A stretch of 64,000 bases of DNA from Emiliania huxleyi CCMP1516 (GCF_000372725.1 NW_005199684.1:482030-546029); one strand, 5' to 3'; shown: positions 41,441 through 53,900, counted from the stretch's first letter. Notes: generated from the letters alone by a model not told the origin. Numbers and translations: made by a program.

Positions 41441-43365
41441 TTAGGCTGAGGCGCCCGCTCGTTGGTCTAAGTAGCTTTGGGGCGGCGGCGCCTGCAGGAA
41501 GGGCGACGGGTCGGCAGGCCGCTTGTCGGAGCCAGACATGAGGTGCGAGAGGTAGAGGCTGGTGCGAGCGCGCGTCATCCCCACGTAAAAGAGGCGGCGC
41601 TCCTACGGGAAGGGCGAGGGAAGGCTCAGAGAAATGACCCCTGCAGCCCGCGCGGAAGAGGCTTTGCTCCTCGTGCAGCAGCTCGTTTGAGAGCTCGTCG
41701 CCGCCCGAGGACGCGTTGAGCGGAATCGTCTCGTCGTTGCAGCGGACGATGAAGACGTGCTCCCACTCGAGCCCCTTTGCGCCGTGTAGCGTCGAGAGGG
41801 TCAGCGCGTCGGCCGACCGCGCGGCGGCAGTGCCGTCGTCGGGCGCCTCCTCGTACTCGCAAAGGGCGGCGTGCTCGGTGAAGTCTCGCAGCGCCGCCAT
41901 CCGATCGCTCAGTCCGGCCGCGCCCGCGCCGAGGGCCGCCTCGTCGGACTGGTACGCGTCGGCGGCCGCGGTCAGCTCTTGCGAGAGCATGCGGATGCCG
42001 TGGCTCTGCGGCCGGACGCCGCCAGCAAGTCCCGACTGCAGCAGCGCGGCGAGGAGCTGGCTCGGAGGGGCAGAGCGGGCGGCGAGGAGGAGCTCGTCGA
42101 TGCGGCGCAGCAGCGAGTGCAGCGCGGCGCGGCCGCCGTCCTCCTCCATCGCGGCGGCGGTCGCCTCGACGAGTGGGCGAGCCGCCTCGGCCTCCGCGCG
42201 GGAGGGCGGCAGCGGGCTCGTGGCGGCGTGGAGCGCGCGCGCCGACGCAAGCTGCGAGACTCCGCGCCGCGCCGCGTCCTCGCCGAGCATCTGCAGCAGC
42301 GCGGGCGGCAGCGCCGGCTGCGCCGCCGCCGCGACGGCGCGGAAGGAGGAGGAGTCCTCCGGGTGGGAGAGCAGCCGCAGCAGCGCGAGCACGGGCGCGA
42401 GGTCGGCACGCGCAAACAGGTCCGAGGCAGCGGTCCGGATCGGGGCCCCTCGCTCGCGGAGCGCCGCCGCCAGCTGCTTGCCGATGGCGTGGGTGCGGTA
42501 GAGGATGGCGACGTCGTTGAAGGGGACGCGCCGCGCGCGCAGCTCGCCGAGCTTGCCGACGAGCCAGTCCGCCTCGCACTGCGCGTTGTAGCACTCGCAC
42601 CGCACCACGTCGCCTCCCTCGGCGTTGCTCGTCCACGCGTGCTTCGGCACGCGGCACGCGTTCCTCGAGATGACGGCGTTCGCCGCACGGAGGAGCTTGC
42701 CGGTGCAGCGGTAGTTTTGCGAGAGAGTCACCGTCTGGCAGCGAGGCATGTGGCGGCGGAAGGAGGCGAAGATGCCCGGCTCGGCGCCGCGGAAGGAGTA
42801 GATGGACTGGTCGTCGTCGCCCACCACCGTGATTCCGATCGCGGACTGCTCCTGCACCAGCCGGAGGAGGGCGAGCTGCTGCGAGTTTGTGTCCTGGTAC
42901 TCGTCGACGAGAAGCGAGCGGTAGCGCCGCTGCACGGCGGCGCGCACCTGATGGGCCAGTCCATGCTTACTCGAAGCGCTGGTCCAGAGAGAGGGGGTGG
43001 CGCCAGGACCGCTGCGCACGTGCGGCTGCCGCAGCAGGGTGGCGGCGAGCTGCTGCAGCTCTCCCATGTCGAGAAGCCCGGAGCGGCGCAGGGAGGCCGT
43101 GTAGTGCTGCAGCACGAACGTGCCCGCCGCGCCCTGTAGCATCGGCGACGTCCCTCGCAGCCGCACCTCCGCGATGGCGCGGGCCGTGCGGCGGCAGAGG
43201 ATCGCGTGCCGCTCGGCGCTGCCGGACGCCTTGCCGCCGCCGCGAGCGGACCTGCCTCCGCCGCCTCCTCCGCCGCCTCCTCCGCCGCTGCCGCCGCCTC
43301 CTCCGCCGCCTCCTCCGCCGCCTCCTCCGCCGCTGCCGCCGCCTCCTCCGCGGCCTCCTCCTCCT

Positions 43366-43400
<35 letters not shown>

Positions 43401-44875
43401 CTCCCCGCCGCCGGCCTCGCGACTCTCCCAGGCGTGCAGCGCCTCGGAGATGAAGGCTGTCAGCTGGGCCTGCGAGGCGAGGCCGGCGCCGCCGAGCTGC
43501 GGGTCGAAGGAGCGGACGAGGCGGAGGCACCTGCGGGAGAAGGCTCCGAGAAGGCTCCGAGAAGGCGCACGGAAGGGAGGGGCGGACTTCGACCGATGGG
43601 GAGGCACCAGGCGTGGAAGGTGCGGACTTCGACCTTGGCGCTCATCGCCGAGGCGAGCCTTGCCGTCAGCTCGCTCGCCGCCTGCGCAAGCAGACAACGG
43701 ACGAGGCCGGGAGGTCGAGTGTGTGTCGAGTGTGTGTCGAGTGTGTGTCGAGTGTGTGTCGAGTGTGTGTCGAGTGTGTGTCGAGTGTGTGTCGAGTGTG
43801 TGTCCATGGGTGTCTCGGAGGTGTCTCGGAGGTGTCTCGGAGGTGCCGCTGCCTTGCGCGTGAAGGTGAGGCACAGGATGCTGTCGGCAGGCACGCCAGA
43901 GACGAGCAGGTGCAGCACGCGCTGCACGAGCGTGAGCGTCTTGCCCGCCCCGGCGGGCGCAAAGATGATGAGCGAGGCGGACGGGTCGTGCGTCGCAGCG
44001 AGGCGCTGTTGCTCGTTCGCCGAGCAGCCAGGCAGGGCGGGGGCGGAGGGGGCGGGTCGAATCGCCGGCGGGGGAGGCAGCTCGCCCGCGCGCGGCGGCC
44101 CGCCGCCCCTCTGCGGCGCCCCTCTGGCCGCGGGGCGCGGGGCGCTCGGGCCCGCACGTCCGTCGCCCTGCGCTCCGCCAGCGCCGCCGCCCCGAGAGGC
44201 GTCATGACGAGAGGCGTCATGACCACCGCCTTCGCTGGAGCAGGCACGGGGCTGCGCCGCCCGGGTGGCGCCTCCCCCGCCCCCGCCGCCGACGGGTGGC
44301 GCCCCCGCGGCCAGGGGCGCCACCTCCGAGCAGGACGCCGCCTCTCCCGCCGCCGGGGGGCGGGAGCGCACGGGGGGCGCCCGAGCCGGGGCGGCAGGTC
44401 GCGCTCCCGCTGGGCGGCCGAGCAGCGGGCCCGACACGAGACTGCCCGGCGAGGGCCAGGCCTGGTGCGACGCGGCGGCGGCGGCGGACGCTGCAGCAGC
44501 GGCAGGCGTGGCTGGCGACGGGGCGGCGGCGACGGCGGCGGCGGCGGAAATGCAGGCGGCAGGTGCAGCGGAGGGTGGGTTCGAGGTGCGTGGCGGCGGC
44601 GCAGCACGCATCAGGCTCGCGATGCACGGATCGCTTCGCGCGAGGCCAATGATCGGCCGTGGCGCGGCGGGCGCAGGCGCAGGCGCCGGTGCGGCGGCGG
44701 GCGCGGGCGCCGTGGGTGCCACTGCTGCAGGCGCCGCTGCGACGGCTGCTGCGGGCGCCGCGGGCGCCGCTGCCGCAGGTGGTGGTGCCGCGGCTGCGCG
44801 GCGTCTGGCGTAGCACGCGAGGCAGTTACGGTTGCCCTCCGGGTTGGTGCGTTGACAGCGGTGGCACTGCCACAT
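41441..44875 (-). CDS. UvrD/Rep-type superfamily 1A DNA helicase with RanBP2 zinc finger
   Basis: The ATG at 44875 starts directly at a RanBP2-type zinc finger, MWQCHRCQRTNPEGNRNCLA, followed by a long Ala/Pro linker. All helicase motifs are seen in order: APAGAGKTLTLVQRV (Walker A), LCLTFTRKA (Ia), LLVDEYQDTNSQQ (II), VVGDDDQSIYSFRGAEPG (III), TLSQNYRC (IV), LSTLHGAKGLEWEHVFIV (V) and, after the last intron, RRLFYVGMTRARTSLYLS (VI). The stop is at 41441-41443. A poly-Gly tract (DNA 43250-43405) interrupts the first lobe. Introns include 41603-41669, with a GA donor. Another near 43590 rejoins FHAWCLRLVRSF, and a third near 43705-43880 is filled with an 11-base repeat. A role in 3'-5' unwinding for repair or recombination is inferred from the family. 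Confidence 0.85.
41603..41669 (-). other. 67-nt GA-AG intron with matching exon start
   Basis: The intron begins GAGCAAAGCCTCTTCCGCGC and the downstream exon begins GAGCGCCGCCTCTTTTACGT, a clear relic duplication. Only a GA donor keeps the frame and produces the conserved helicase motif HEERRLFYVGMTRAR. The 3' end carries the GAGCCTTCCCTCGCCCTTCC module. Confidence 0.7.
43250..43405 (-). repeat. GGC/GGA-rich tract coding poly-glycine in the helicase
   Basis: The coding strand runs as long GGC/GGA/GGT glycine codons within the first helicase lobe. It looks like repeat expansion kept in frame. Confidence 0.85.
43715..43850 (-). repeat. intronic 11-bp minisatellites
   Basis: Two short arrays lie in one helicase intron: about eight units of GTGTGTGTCGA (43715-43802) and three of GGTGTCTCGGA (43815-43850). 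The second resembles the CCGAGA words found in other introns. Confidence 0.85.
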
Positions 44876-45624
44876 TTGGATGTGGTCGAGGGCCTGAGCG
44901 GCGGGCGTCGACCGCCGAGAGACTCGAGCGCAAGATTTAGCTTCAGCCCGCCCACCCCAGCGCGTCCCCGCAGCCGTCGACGACTGGGTGCGCTTCAGCT
45001 CCCCGGCCCTGGGTCCGAGGCTAATGACTGCTGCACTCCGAGCGCTCCAGCAAGAGAGGGCCCCGGGGAGAAGCTGCCAGTGAGTGAGACCCGGCGGGCG
45101 CGCCCAGTCCCACACACAGACGCGTGCCCCTGTATACCCCCCCGCGCGCCCTGTTATCCCGTGGCAGCCCCACGGCGACCCCTCCTACCCGGCCCTCAGG
45201 GCCGAGCCCTTGCCGCAACACTTTAGTAGAATTCCCAGGGGTCCGCAAGAATTCGATTCGCAAATCATTTGACGTTTGTCGTTTCTTCCATCCCTGGCTT
45301 ACACAAGAACACATCCCGAGGTTTGCGTTCTGCGTGCGCGCGTCTCCCCCCCCCCCCCCCCCCCGCCCCAGGGCCGGGGAAAAGAAAGAAGAAACCACAC
45401 AAACCAAACGAGGGCACAGGGTCCCCACCTGCACGAGCAGGATGTAGGAGCATGCTGCCTGAAATTCTTTTGACGGGAGCCGCTTGGCGGCGCCCGTAGT
45501 GTACCTGTGTTAAGTGCCAGTGCGCGCCAGCCTCGGTGGTAATTCTTTTGACGCTCAAGCCCGAGGCGGGCAGGCAGTTGGGCCGGGCGCGGTGGCGGTG
45601 GAGCGTTTGACGTCTCCGGGGCCA
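44876..45624. promoter_or_regulatory. divergent region between helicase and WW/IQ genes
   Basis: It includes an 18-19-base poly-C run at about 45349-45366. Two similar AATTCTTTTGACG words occur at about 45464 and 45541. No supported gene. Confidence 0.4.
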
Positions 45625-46769
45625 ATGCTCGAAGACCCGCCGCTGCCTGCGGACTGGGCGACAGCAGTAGACCCGCACACTGGCGCCACGTACTACTACT
45701 CGGCCGAGCTGCAGCGGAGCTCATGGGTGAGGCCGGCGCCCCGCCCGGCAACCACGCCGGCGGAGCTGCGCGCGGCGGCAGTCCACGCGGCAGCGGCGCG
45801 CTCGCACGAGCGCCACGCGCGAGCGGACGCGCGCGAGTCTGTGCTCGCAAAGGTCCGAGCCAAGCAGCACGTCGCTCCGGAGGAGAGGAAGGAGTGGCTG
45901 CAGGCGCAGCAGCGGACCGAGGCAATCGAGCGCGGGTCGGCCAACGCCGAGTCGTTTGGGGCGATTATCTGCCAAGCGATGGAGCGGCCTGTAGCGCCGC
46001 TGAGCGCCTTCGCCTTTGACGAGTCTGCGCTCAAGCCGCGGACGGCAGAGCCGACGGCGGCAGAAACGAGGACGACGAGGACTGCGTCCGGCAGCGTTCG
46101 CCAAAGGCCGGCGCCGGCCAGGCGTCGGCCCGGCGGGCAGAGCGACGCGGCCGCGGCGGCCATCCAGGCGAGTTACCGAGGGCGGACGGGGCGCAGGGAG
46201 GCGGCGCAGAAGCGGGAGGCGCGCACGCACTGCGAAGAGCAGCGCTCGCCTCCTCGCCGCCCGGTATCTGGCCCCGGAGCCGCGCCGGCGCTCGCGCCTG
46301 GTTTGCCCTCCGCCTTTGCGCCGCGCCGTCGCGCCACGCCGGCGTCGTCGGCGGCGCGACGCACGCCCGAGCGGCGGACACGCCTCGAGCCGGCCTTTGA
46401 CGCGGCGAGAGGCGCCGGCGGCCCGGCGTCAAGCAGGGCGGAGCAAGGCAGGGTGGCGCCAGGCAGGGCGGCGTCAAGCAGGGCGGAGCAAGGCAGGGTG
46501 GCGCCAGGTAGGGCGGAGGGAGCTAGGGCGGAGCGAGGCCGGGCGGAGCAAGGCAGGGCGGCGCCGGGTGAGGCGGCGCGGGGAAGGGTGGTGGGTCCCG
46601 GTGGGCTAGGTGACGTCCAGAGGGGGGCGGCCGCGACACGGATCCAGCGCTCTGCGCGCGGTGCGGCTGCACGGAGGGAGGCGCGACCTAGCCGCGATGC
46701 AGTGGAGCTAGGGCCTAACAGGACATCGGCTACTTTGCGTGGCTCCGCACCCTCGCCCTCTCACTTTCG

Positions 46770-46858
<89 letters not shown>

Positions 46859-49429
46859 GGCCTCACCCCAGGTGCGGTGGCGTTCGGCGGTCGCCGAGCG
46901 CGAAGCCGCCTACCGTGAGGCGTCGGACGGCGGCGCCGAATCCCTCAGCCTCCTCGCGACCGCCTCTTCTCTCCTCGCCTCCAGCAGCGCCGGACACGCT
47001 GACCAAGGCAAGCTGCAATCGCGTGGCAGAGCCGCCGGCGAGCACAGGGCACCGACCGGGCCACGCGGCGGCCGAGTCCACGGGAGCGTTCCGGCTGGCT
47101 CTGCTCTGGCGGGCGCATCCGCGCGCCGCCCCTCGACGCCGAGGGCAAAGGTGGCGGGCGTCGCGGCACGCCCGGCTGGCCGCGCCGGCCGCGCCGCCAG
47201 CCGGCCAAGCCCACCGCCGACGCCTGCTACAGAGACCGCCCCGGCAGCGCAGCGCGGCGGCGAGGCGTCGGCAGCGTTGGCGAGCCGCGCCGCACTGCAG
47301 CGGGCGATGCTCGCCACCGCTTTCGCGGCCGAGTGCCGCCCCGGATCCGATGTCGTCCCGCTGCGCGCCCTCGAGCGCATCCTGCGGCGAGCTCAGGTGC
47401 CTGGCGCGGGCTCGCTGCCGACGCCGGGCGACGAGCTTGGCCACCCGGGAGATGAGCCTTCCGCAAGCTGTGAGCCGTGTCTCTTCACACCAAATGCTGT
47501 GAACAGGCCACCTGGAGATGAGCTTCTGCGAGGTGGTCGAGGCGGCGCACCGCATGCGCGCCCGCCACTCCGCCGGCGCCACCACCAGCGCCACCGCTAC
47601 CTCTGACCGGGTCATACATGCACATGAACCGCCCCGCGCCCCGCTCTCCGTCGAAATCCGCGCCAGCCTCGCGCGTGCCTTTGCGGAGTTCGACGACAGC
47701 GCTTTCGGGGCGATCGCCGAGCCGGCGCTGCCGCGGGCGCTGGCGGCCGCCGGCCTCGAGGCGACCCCGCAGGCGCTGCAGCAGCTGCTCGGCGCTCCGC
47801 TGCAAGCGACTCGCCGCGTGGACTGGCCGGCCTTCCTGCGCCTCGCTTCGGCCCTCGCTGCCCTTGAGGGGCGAGGCCGGGAGCAACCCGAGCCGGCGGA
47901 CGCCGCTCACGCGTTGCTGACGGTGCGGGAGCTGCAGCTGCCCGCGCCGCTGCCGCACGCCACCGCCTTCCTGTCGCTTGGCGAGCCCGTGGGCGAGGCG
48001 AATGTCGGAGAATGTCGACGAGTCTCGACAAAACCGACGATCCTCCGCGTAGGCGAGCCTCGCGGCGATGCGCCCCGCTCCGACTCCCTCTCCCTCGCCA
48101 CGGCGCGTACCGGCGTAAATTGGGCGGTTCGGATCCCCCTCGACCGCAGCCTCATCCTCCGGCTCGTCGCCCAGCCTGAGCGGAAGGCACGCTCCGTCCT
48201 CGATCCGGCACCTCGAGCTCTCCGCGCGGCGACTGGCCCGAGGCACATCCGAGATCACCCGAGATCACCCGAGGTTAGGCGCCAGTCGAGCTGCTCCGCG
48301 CCGAGCTGAAGGCGCAATCGCTGCGAGCGGCGCTGGAGGCGGCGTTGCGGACGAGCGGCGCGGTGGCCTAGATGTGGAGTACACATTCCAATGTCCCGCT
48401 GTTTTCGTCGTTATCCGCTGTCTTCGCCGTCTTGATTATGGAGGCTACCGTGCTCTCACTTTCGGCTCCTGTACTCCTAGGCCAGGCAGAGCTTCAACTG
48501 CCGCTCGCCGACGGCAAGGCGGAGCGAGGAGTGCTCCTCGTCACCGTGTGGTGGTGGGATCGCTTACCGCCGCATTCGCCGCCGCGGCGCGAGGCAGCAC
48601 CCGCGCGGCGCGGAGCCACAAATGGCGTCGCCGCGACAGCGAAGCCGAGCACGGTGCCTCCGCGGCCAGACGCGGCGCCGTCGCCGCCGGCGACTCCTCG
48701 CGCAGAGAACGGCTCGGCAGCGCGCGGCGACCTCGAGCAGAGGCGGCTCCAGATTAGTTTACTTCGCGACTCAAGCTGTTTAATATTCAAATCAGGCGAG
48801 TTTGAAGAGAGGCTGCGCCGCTCCTTCGGTGTGGCGGACGCGGACGGCGACGGCAAGCTCTCGAGGCGCGAGCTCTCTGCCGCACTCTCCGCCGTGGGCT
48901 TGCGCAGCTAGATGCGAGTCTACATCCCTGCATATTGCAACTAGCACGCGAGAGCACTTTTGGCTGTTTCGGCTGTGTTTAGCTGTACTACGGCCGATGC
49001 ACCGTATTTGTTGCCCTTCGCGCGATGGTGGGAACGTTATTGCGCCGTTTCCCTCCCTCAGCCTGTGTTCATACACAACTAGGTCTGCGCGGCAGCGCGG
49101 CGGACGAGCTGGCCATCTTCCGACAGATGGACGCAAACGGTTCGGGCAGCGTGCGGTTCGACGAGTTTGCCCGCGCGGCGCGCAAGCTGACTGCGCTCGC
49201 GAGCGTGGGCGAGCGCATGGCCTCGCGGCCGGCGTCGGCGCAGCCCGCGCAGCGCAGGCAGCCCGCTGAGGCGGAGGGGCGGCCTCGCTCCGCCGGCTTT
49301 GCGCAGCATCCATTCTGCCCGTCCGCAGATTTGTCGCTCGCGGCGACACACCTCCGGCACGAGCACAAGCGCGCAGCCACGAGTCCGCGCGATTCCGGCC
49401 CGCCGGAGATATGGCGCGTCGGCATCTGA
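45625..49429 (+). CDS. WW - IQ - EF-hand multidomain protein (calmodulin/calcium-linked)
   Basis: The ATG at 45625 leads into a WW domain, PLPADWATAVDPHTGATYYY with SSWVRP. Two IQ motifs follow (AAAIQASYRGRTGRRE and AATRIQRSARGAAARRE), separated by an Arg/Ala-rich linker. Further exons hold an EF-like pair without good loops (SLARAFAEFDDSAFGAIAEP), an Ala-rich helix (ELLRAELKAQSLRAALEAAL) and a canonical EF-hand pair split by intron 48898-49082: VADADGDGKLSRRELSAALS and MDANGSGSVRFDEFARAA. The protein ends PPEIWRVGI. Introns I can see include 46739-46871 (CCCTCA repeat), one ending near 48277, and 48898-49082. A stop at 48369-48371 means the 3' part could be a separate gene; a GC-AG intron from about 48361 to 48485 would join them in frame. 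A cytoskeletal or ciliary scaffold is possible, but this is inference. Confidence 0.55.
46768..46867 (+). repeat. CCCTCA hexanucleotide microsatellite in an intron
   Basis: About 16 units of CACCCT run to the 3' end of intron 46739-46871, which ends CCCCAG before an exon starting GTGCGG. The intron start is GTGGCT. Confidence 0.9.
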
Positions 49430-50986
49430 TGAGCGCGGTGTTGATCACATTTTGTGCTCGAGTGTGGGCAGTGGCCCAGCGTGGTGGGGGGGGGAGGCGC
49501 GAGAACTATGCAGTGCGGCGTGGGACCGGCGTGATTCTCTCCGCCCGTATATACCTGCTGGAAATGCCGCTGCCCCGGTGTGTGCGGGGGTCACGCAGGG
49601 GCGAACAGGTGAGACGTCCCTGTCTCACGGGCGTTTCGTCCCTGTCTCAACGCCCCCCGGGGCAGCCGTGTCACAAATGCGTCTCAGTAATGTCTCACAA
49701 ACTCGCACCGATCTCTGTGTTGTCTCAGCCTGTGGTCACAGCAACAGTCTCACTTTGTCTCAAGGGTGGCACAGTCCACCTTCAGAGACGTGTTTGAGAC
49801 ACCTCCGTGAGACAAATCTCAAATGAGTTCACCCCTGCTGTGTGACGATGCGTCTCTACTGTGTGACGATGCGTCTCGTCATTTCATCTTAGAGCGTCTC
49901 ACTCGTCTCACCTCAGAGGACAGAGCGGTCGGCTCGACGATAAAGTACTTATCGAGCCGAGGGCGTAGCCGCGACGAACAGAGGGCGAGAGCGTAGTGGT
50001 GGGCACTAACCCGAACCGCCCTACCCGCGAGAGCAACCGGCTACACGCCGTTTGCGTTTGAGAGCGCGATGACCCGACGGCGTCTCAGAGTGTGTATTGC
50101 GCAGTACGTCGAGTAGTAATGAAGACTCTACACATACACGCGCGCACACGCGCTCAAAACTCCAACGCGACGGTAAACCGTTCGGGCCTTGCCGGCTGCC
50201 GCACTGCACTGTCGCGATGCGTGCTTTAAGTACCCATCAAGCTGAGGGCGTAGCCGCGACGAACAGAGGGCGAGAGCGTAGTGCTGGGCACTAACCCGAA
50301 CCGCCCTGCCCACGAGAGCAACCGGCTACGCGCCGTTTGGGCCAGGGAGCGCGATATGAGCGCGATTATGTTGGGATCGTCCGACACGCCGCACCTCAAG
50401 AGCGGTCGGTGCAAAGTACTCATCGAGCCGAGGGCGTAGCCGTGACGAACAGAGGGCGAGAGCGTAGTGCTGGGCACTAACCCGAACCGCCCTGCCCGCG
50501 CGCGGACGGCACCATGGCGGACGGACCACGGACGGCAAAGGACGGCGGCAGGATGTCTGTTTTCTTTCTTGTTCCTCCCCGCCCCCCCCCCTCCGCAACA
50601 ACACGGAAGAACAACACTCAGCAGTCACACCAGCGTCATCCATGCCACCTAGGACTGGACCAGTCGCGAGGAACCCCCCTGACTCTCAGACTCAGACAGA
50701 CGTGAGAGGTGCCAGTACTCCCCGGGTCGCTCGCCCTCCCCCCCAAATTCGCATTCCGACTAGGCCCTCACGCAATGAGCGCGTTCGCCGGGCCGTGCCC
50801 CTCTGGCATCCTGGTAATGAGCACAGGACCGTGTCGTCCACGTCATGGATACGGTCAAGTGACGACTCAACGTCCATTACTGTTCCCGACTAGTTTGCGG
50901 CTGCGCCGTCGATTCGTGGGAGACGCGGCTCCCGCAGCCCCACTGGCGCTCCATGACGTAGCAGATGCCACGCTCTCAACGCCGCT
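49430..50986. other. repeat-rich intergenic region, no supported gene
   Basis: Two repeat types fill it: a cluster of GTCTCA/TGAGAC words (49605-49925) and three copies of a ~95-115-base repeat (49946, 50227, 50414). No frame has recognisable content. Confidence 0.55.
49946..50510 (-). repeat. three copies of a ~100-bp dispersed repeat
   Basis: Copies begin near 49946, 50227 and 50414 with GAGGGCGTAGCCGCGACGAA, then CAGAGGGCGAGAGCGTAGTG and CACTAACCCGAACCGCCCT. The first two continue with GAGAGCAACCGGCTAC and a CGCCGTTTG end. Spacings of 281 and 187 show they are not a simple tandem array. Similarity is high, suggesting a short mobile or recently amplified unit. Confidence 0.75.
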
Positions 50987-53900
50987 CTACACGTGCTCCG
51001 CCGATGCCGACGTCGATGCCGACGCCGCCGACGCCGACGCCACTGCCTCGGCTTCTCCCGAGGTTGAACGCTCTGCGGCGCGGAAGCCGCCAAAGCTGCG
51101 GAAAGCCGTTGACGTGCGGCGCACGATGCTCGATCGGAGGTCGGCGCTCGACTTGACCGGAGTCGCGCCGAGACCCTTTGCGAGGAGCACGAGCGACACC
51201 TACGGGAGAGGGTTGCGGGAGACGGGTTGAGCAGCGCGGCGTGCGACGCCGCCCGGTGAGCGCCCACCAGGCGGCGAGGGGGCGAGCGCGCGCCTCGCGG
51301 TGGCGCCCGGGGAAGCACGAGCGCGCGAGGTCCTTGTAGAGCCCGCCCGCGATGAGCTCCTGCGGCGTTGGAAGTAGAGGATTGTGGGGGGAGGGGGCAC
51401 TTAGGACGGGTGTCACTATGAGCATTCGCTCTCCACCTGCGGCGTGGTCTCGAAAAACTTGGAGAACTCGCAGCCGCCGAGGTCCGGGTCGTTCTCGTGC
51501 GCCATGACGATCGGCAGCCTGTCCTGGCGCGCCTGCGTAACCTGCTCGGCCAGCCGCTCGTCGCTGAAGCTGTGCTCGTTAAGGTAGAGCAGCATGTGGG
51601 TCGCGTCGCCGGCCTCCTCGGCGGTGGAGACGGTGAGGCCGGGAAAGGCGGCGACGAGCTCCTCGGCCAGCTCCCTCGCGCCGGCGTTGGCCGGAGAGGC
51701 CCAGACCTTTGCGAACGTGGAGAAGCCGAATGCCCTGATCCGCAGCTCGCCCGTCACTGTGAGCGGAAGGGAGGTGCTTCCCAGAAAGTTGGGCGAACAA
51801 AGGAGCAGCGCCTCGGCGGTGATCTTGAGCGAGACGAGCTGAAACTCCTGGATCCGGTACCAGATGGTGTGCCTCCAGTCATTGTCAAAGATGTCGGGCT
51901 GGAGCTCCTCGGGGCACTCTGCGCGCAGCGCTGGTAGCGTCCCGCCGCCCTTGGCCGGGTCGGCCTCTTGGACGAGGACGAGCGGCTTGTGCATTTCGAG
52001 CGACGAGCGAACCTCTCGAAGGCAGTTCTGTTGGCGCACAAGCGGGCACGGGGTGAGGCAAGGGAGCTTGGGCTATGACAGAGACAGGAGAGAAGCATCA
52101 CGCGCCCTGGACTTGAAGTAGCCCCTCGAGAGGAAGAAGAGGATGACCTGCGAGCGCTGGATGTACTCCTCGAGTGCCCCAATGTCTTTTAGATCATCCA
52201 CCTGTGCGCAACGACGGGTGGGTCAAAGGCGCTTTGCTCGCCGTGCAGCGCGACTGGGCAAGATGCGCGCGCGTCGAGGAAGATCTTGATGCCCGGCAGC
52301 AGCTGCTGGAGCTCAGCCTTGATGACCGCGACGGCGTCTTGACCGGTACTCCAGATGTGGCTGTTGAAGAGGTGCCACGTGAGACCCATCCCGATGCTCA
52401 GCTCGGGCGGCTGGTTGGTCGAGACGAGGCGGATCGTGGGAGCCTTCTTGGCGTGGCGGGCGGAGAAGACGGCGCCGATGAGGAAGAAGACCAGCGTCGC
52501 GCCGACGAGGACGAGCATCGAGTTGATGATGCCGGACAGGTTATCGAAGCCGAGGACTGCATCGGCATCGTCGACGCTGGTGCGCTCCACGATGCCGATG
52601 AAGGTGGTCGTCCAGTTCGTGGCGAGGAAGAGGAGGAGGAGCACCAGGCTAGTGGCAACAGCCAGCACGTTATCCTCGACCCGCTTGAAGGGCCGCACGA
52701 CGGCGAGCACGACGGCGTAGAAGGAGCAGATGAGGGTCGCCACCACGAGGCGAACAAAAGCTCGCTCCTCCGGGATCAGCAGCACGAAGCCCGTGAGCAC
52801 GAGCTTGCGTGCCAGCTCGACCGCCTCCCACCAGTACCAGGTCTTTTTGTACTCCCGGTGAAGGAAGGCGGTGGCCCGCGTCAGAGCATTCGGCCTCTTG
52901 GCCCGCAGCGGCTTGTAGCAAGCGACGAGGAGCGAAGTGAAGAGGATCAGAGAGCCCGCAGGCCACAGGGCGATCAGGCCGAAGGCGAGCTCGGTGACTG
53001 ATCCGTGCTCGTCGGTACCGCACTCGATGCTCGCGTCCAGCCGCACGTAGGAGACCTGCTCCAGGCGCTCGTTCGGCGGAGAGACGGTGTAGGCCTATGA
53101 GCGACACACGGCGAGCGCTGAAGGGGGGGTCGGGTTCATGCAGCAGCAATCAGCATTTTAGGGGGGCCTTGCATGACCAGGAGCGGAAGATGGAGGCGCT
53201 GATGGAGGGCACGAAGCAGAAGATGAGCACCAAGCCCGCCGGAGTGAGATCGAGGACGCCGAGGGCCGCCTCCGCACACCACGGCGTCGCACGCGGAGCG
53301 TCCTCGTCTGTGTTTATCGCGTCAGCGATCGCCGACATCGTCGACATCGGTGCTTCCACGACGCCGAATGCTGCATCGGTGTCGGCTCCCGGCATCGATG
53401 CTTCCATTGGGCGCGGTGGCGGCGCGGCACGCCAGCGGCGGAGCCGCAGCGCGATTCCCGTTGCCATGAGCAGTGCAATGAGGGCGACGGGCGCGAGAGC
53501 GATGGCGAGCAGCCGCAAATCGTAGCCGAGGCACTGCTGCGGCAAGAAGTAGCCCGTCCAGTCGATTGAGACCGTATTGGCCAGTTTGTCGGTCCAGCCC
53601 GTATATTCTGGCGGCAGCCGCGCCGAGTAGGTGGAGGACAACACGGTGCAGATCTGGTAGAAACCAAAGAGCACCTTGGTCTTGGCCGTGAGGCCGATCG
53701 CAACGTAAATGTAGAAGGCACGATCGGCAAAGCGGAGTAGGCGGCCGATGTAGCGCTCCTTTCGCCATTCCGTCTTGCTGTAGGCCCAAGCCGCCAGGCC
53801 GCAGGCAATGCAGACAGAGATGACGAGGGCGACGATGCTGCCGGCCGCAGCGGCGCGCGGCGCGCATTCTTTGCACGTGTATCCGTCGACGAGGTAGTGG

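Noticed and set aside
46768-46867. CCCTCA array as interstitial telomere repeat
   Set aside because: Algal telomeres are usually TTAGGG or TTTAGGG. TGAGGG is not a known telomere unit, and the array lies inside an intron with splice sites at both ends.
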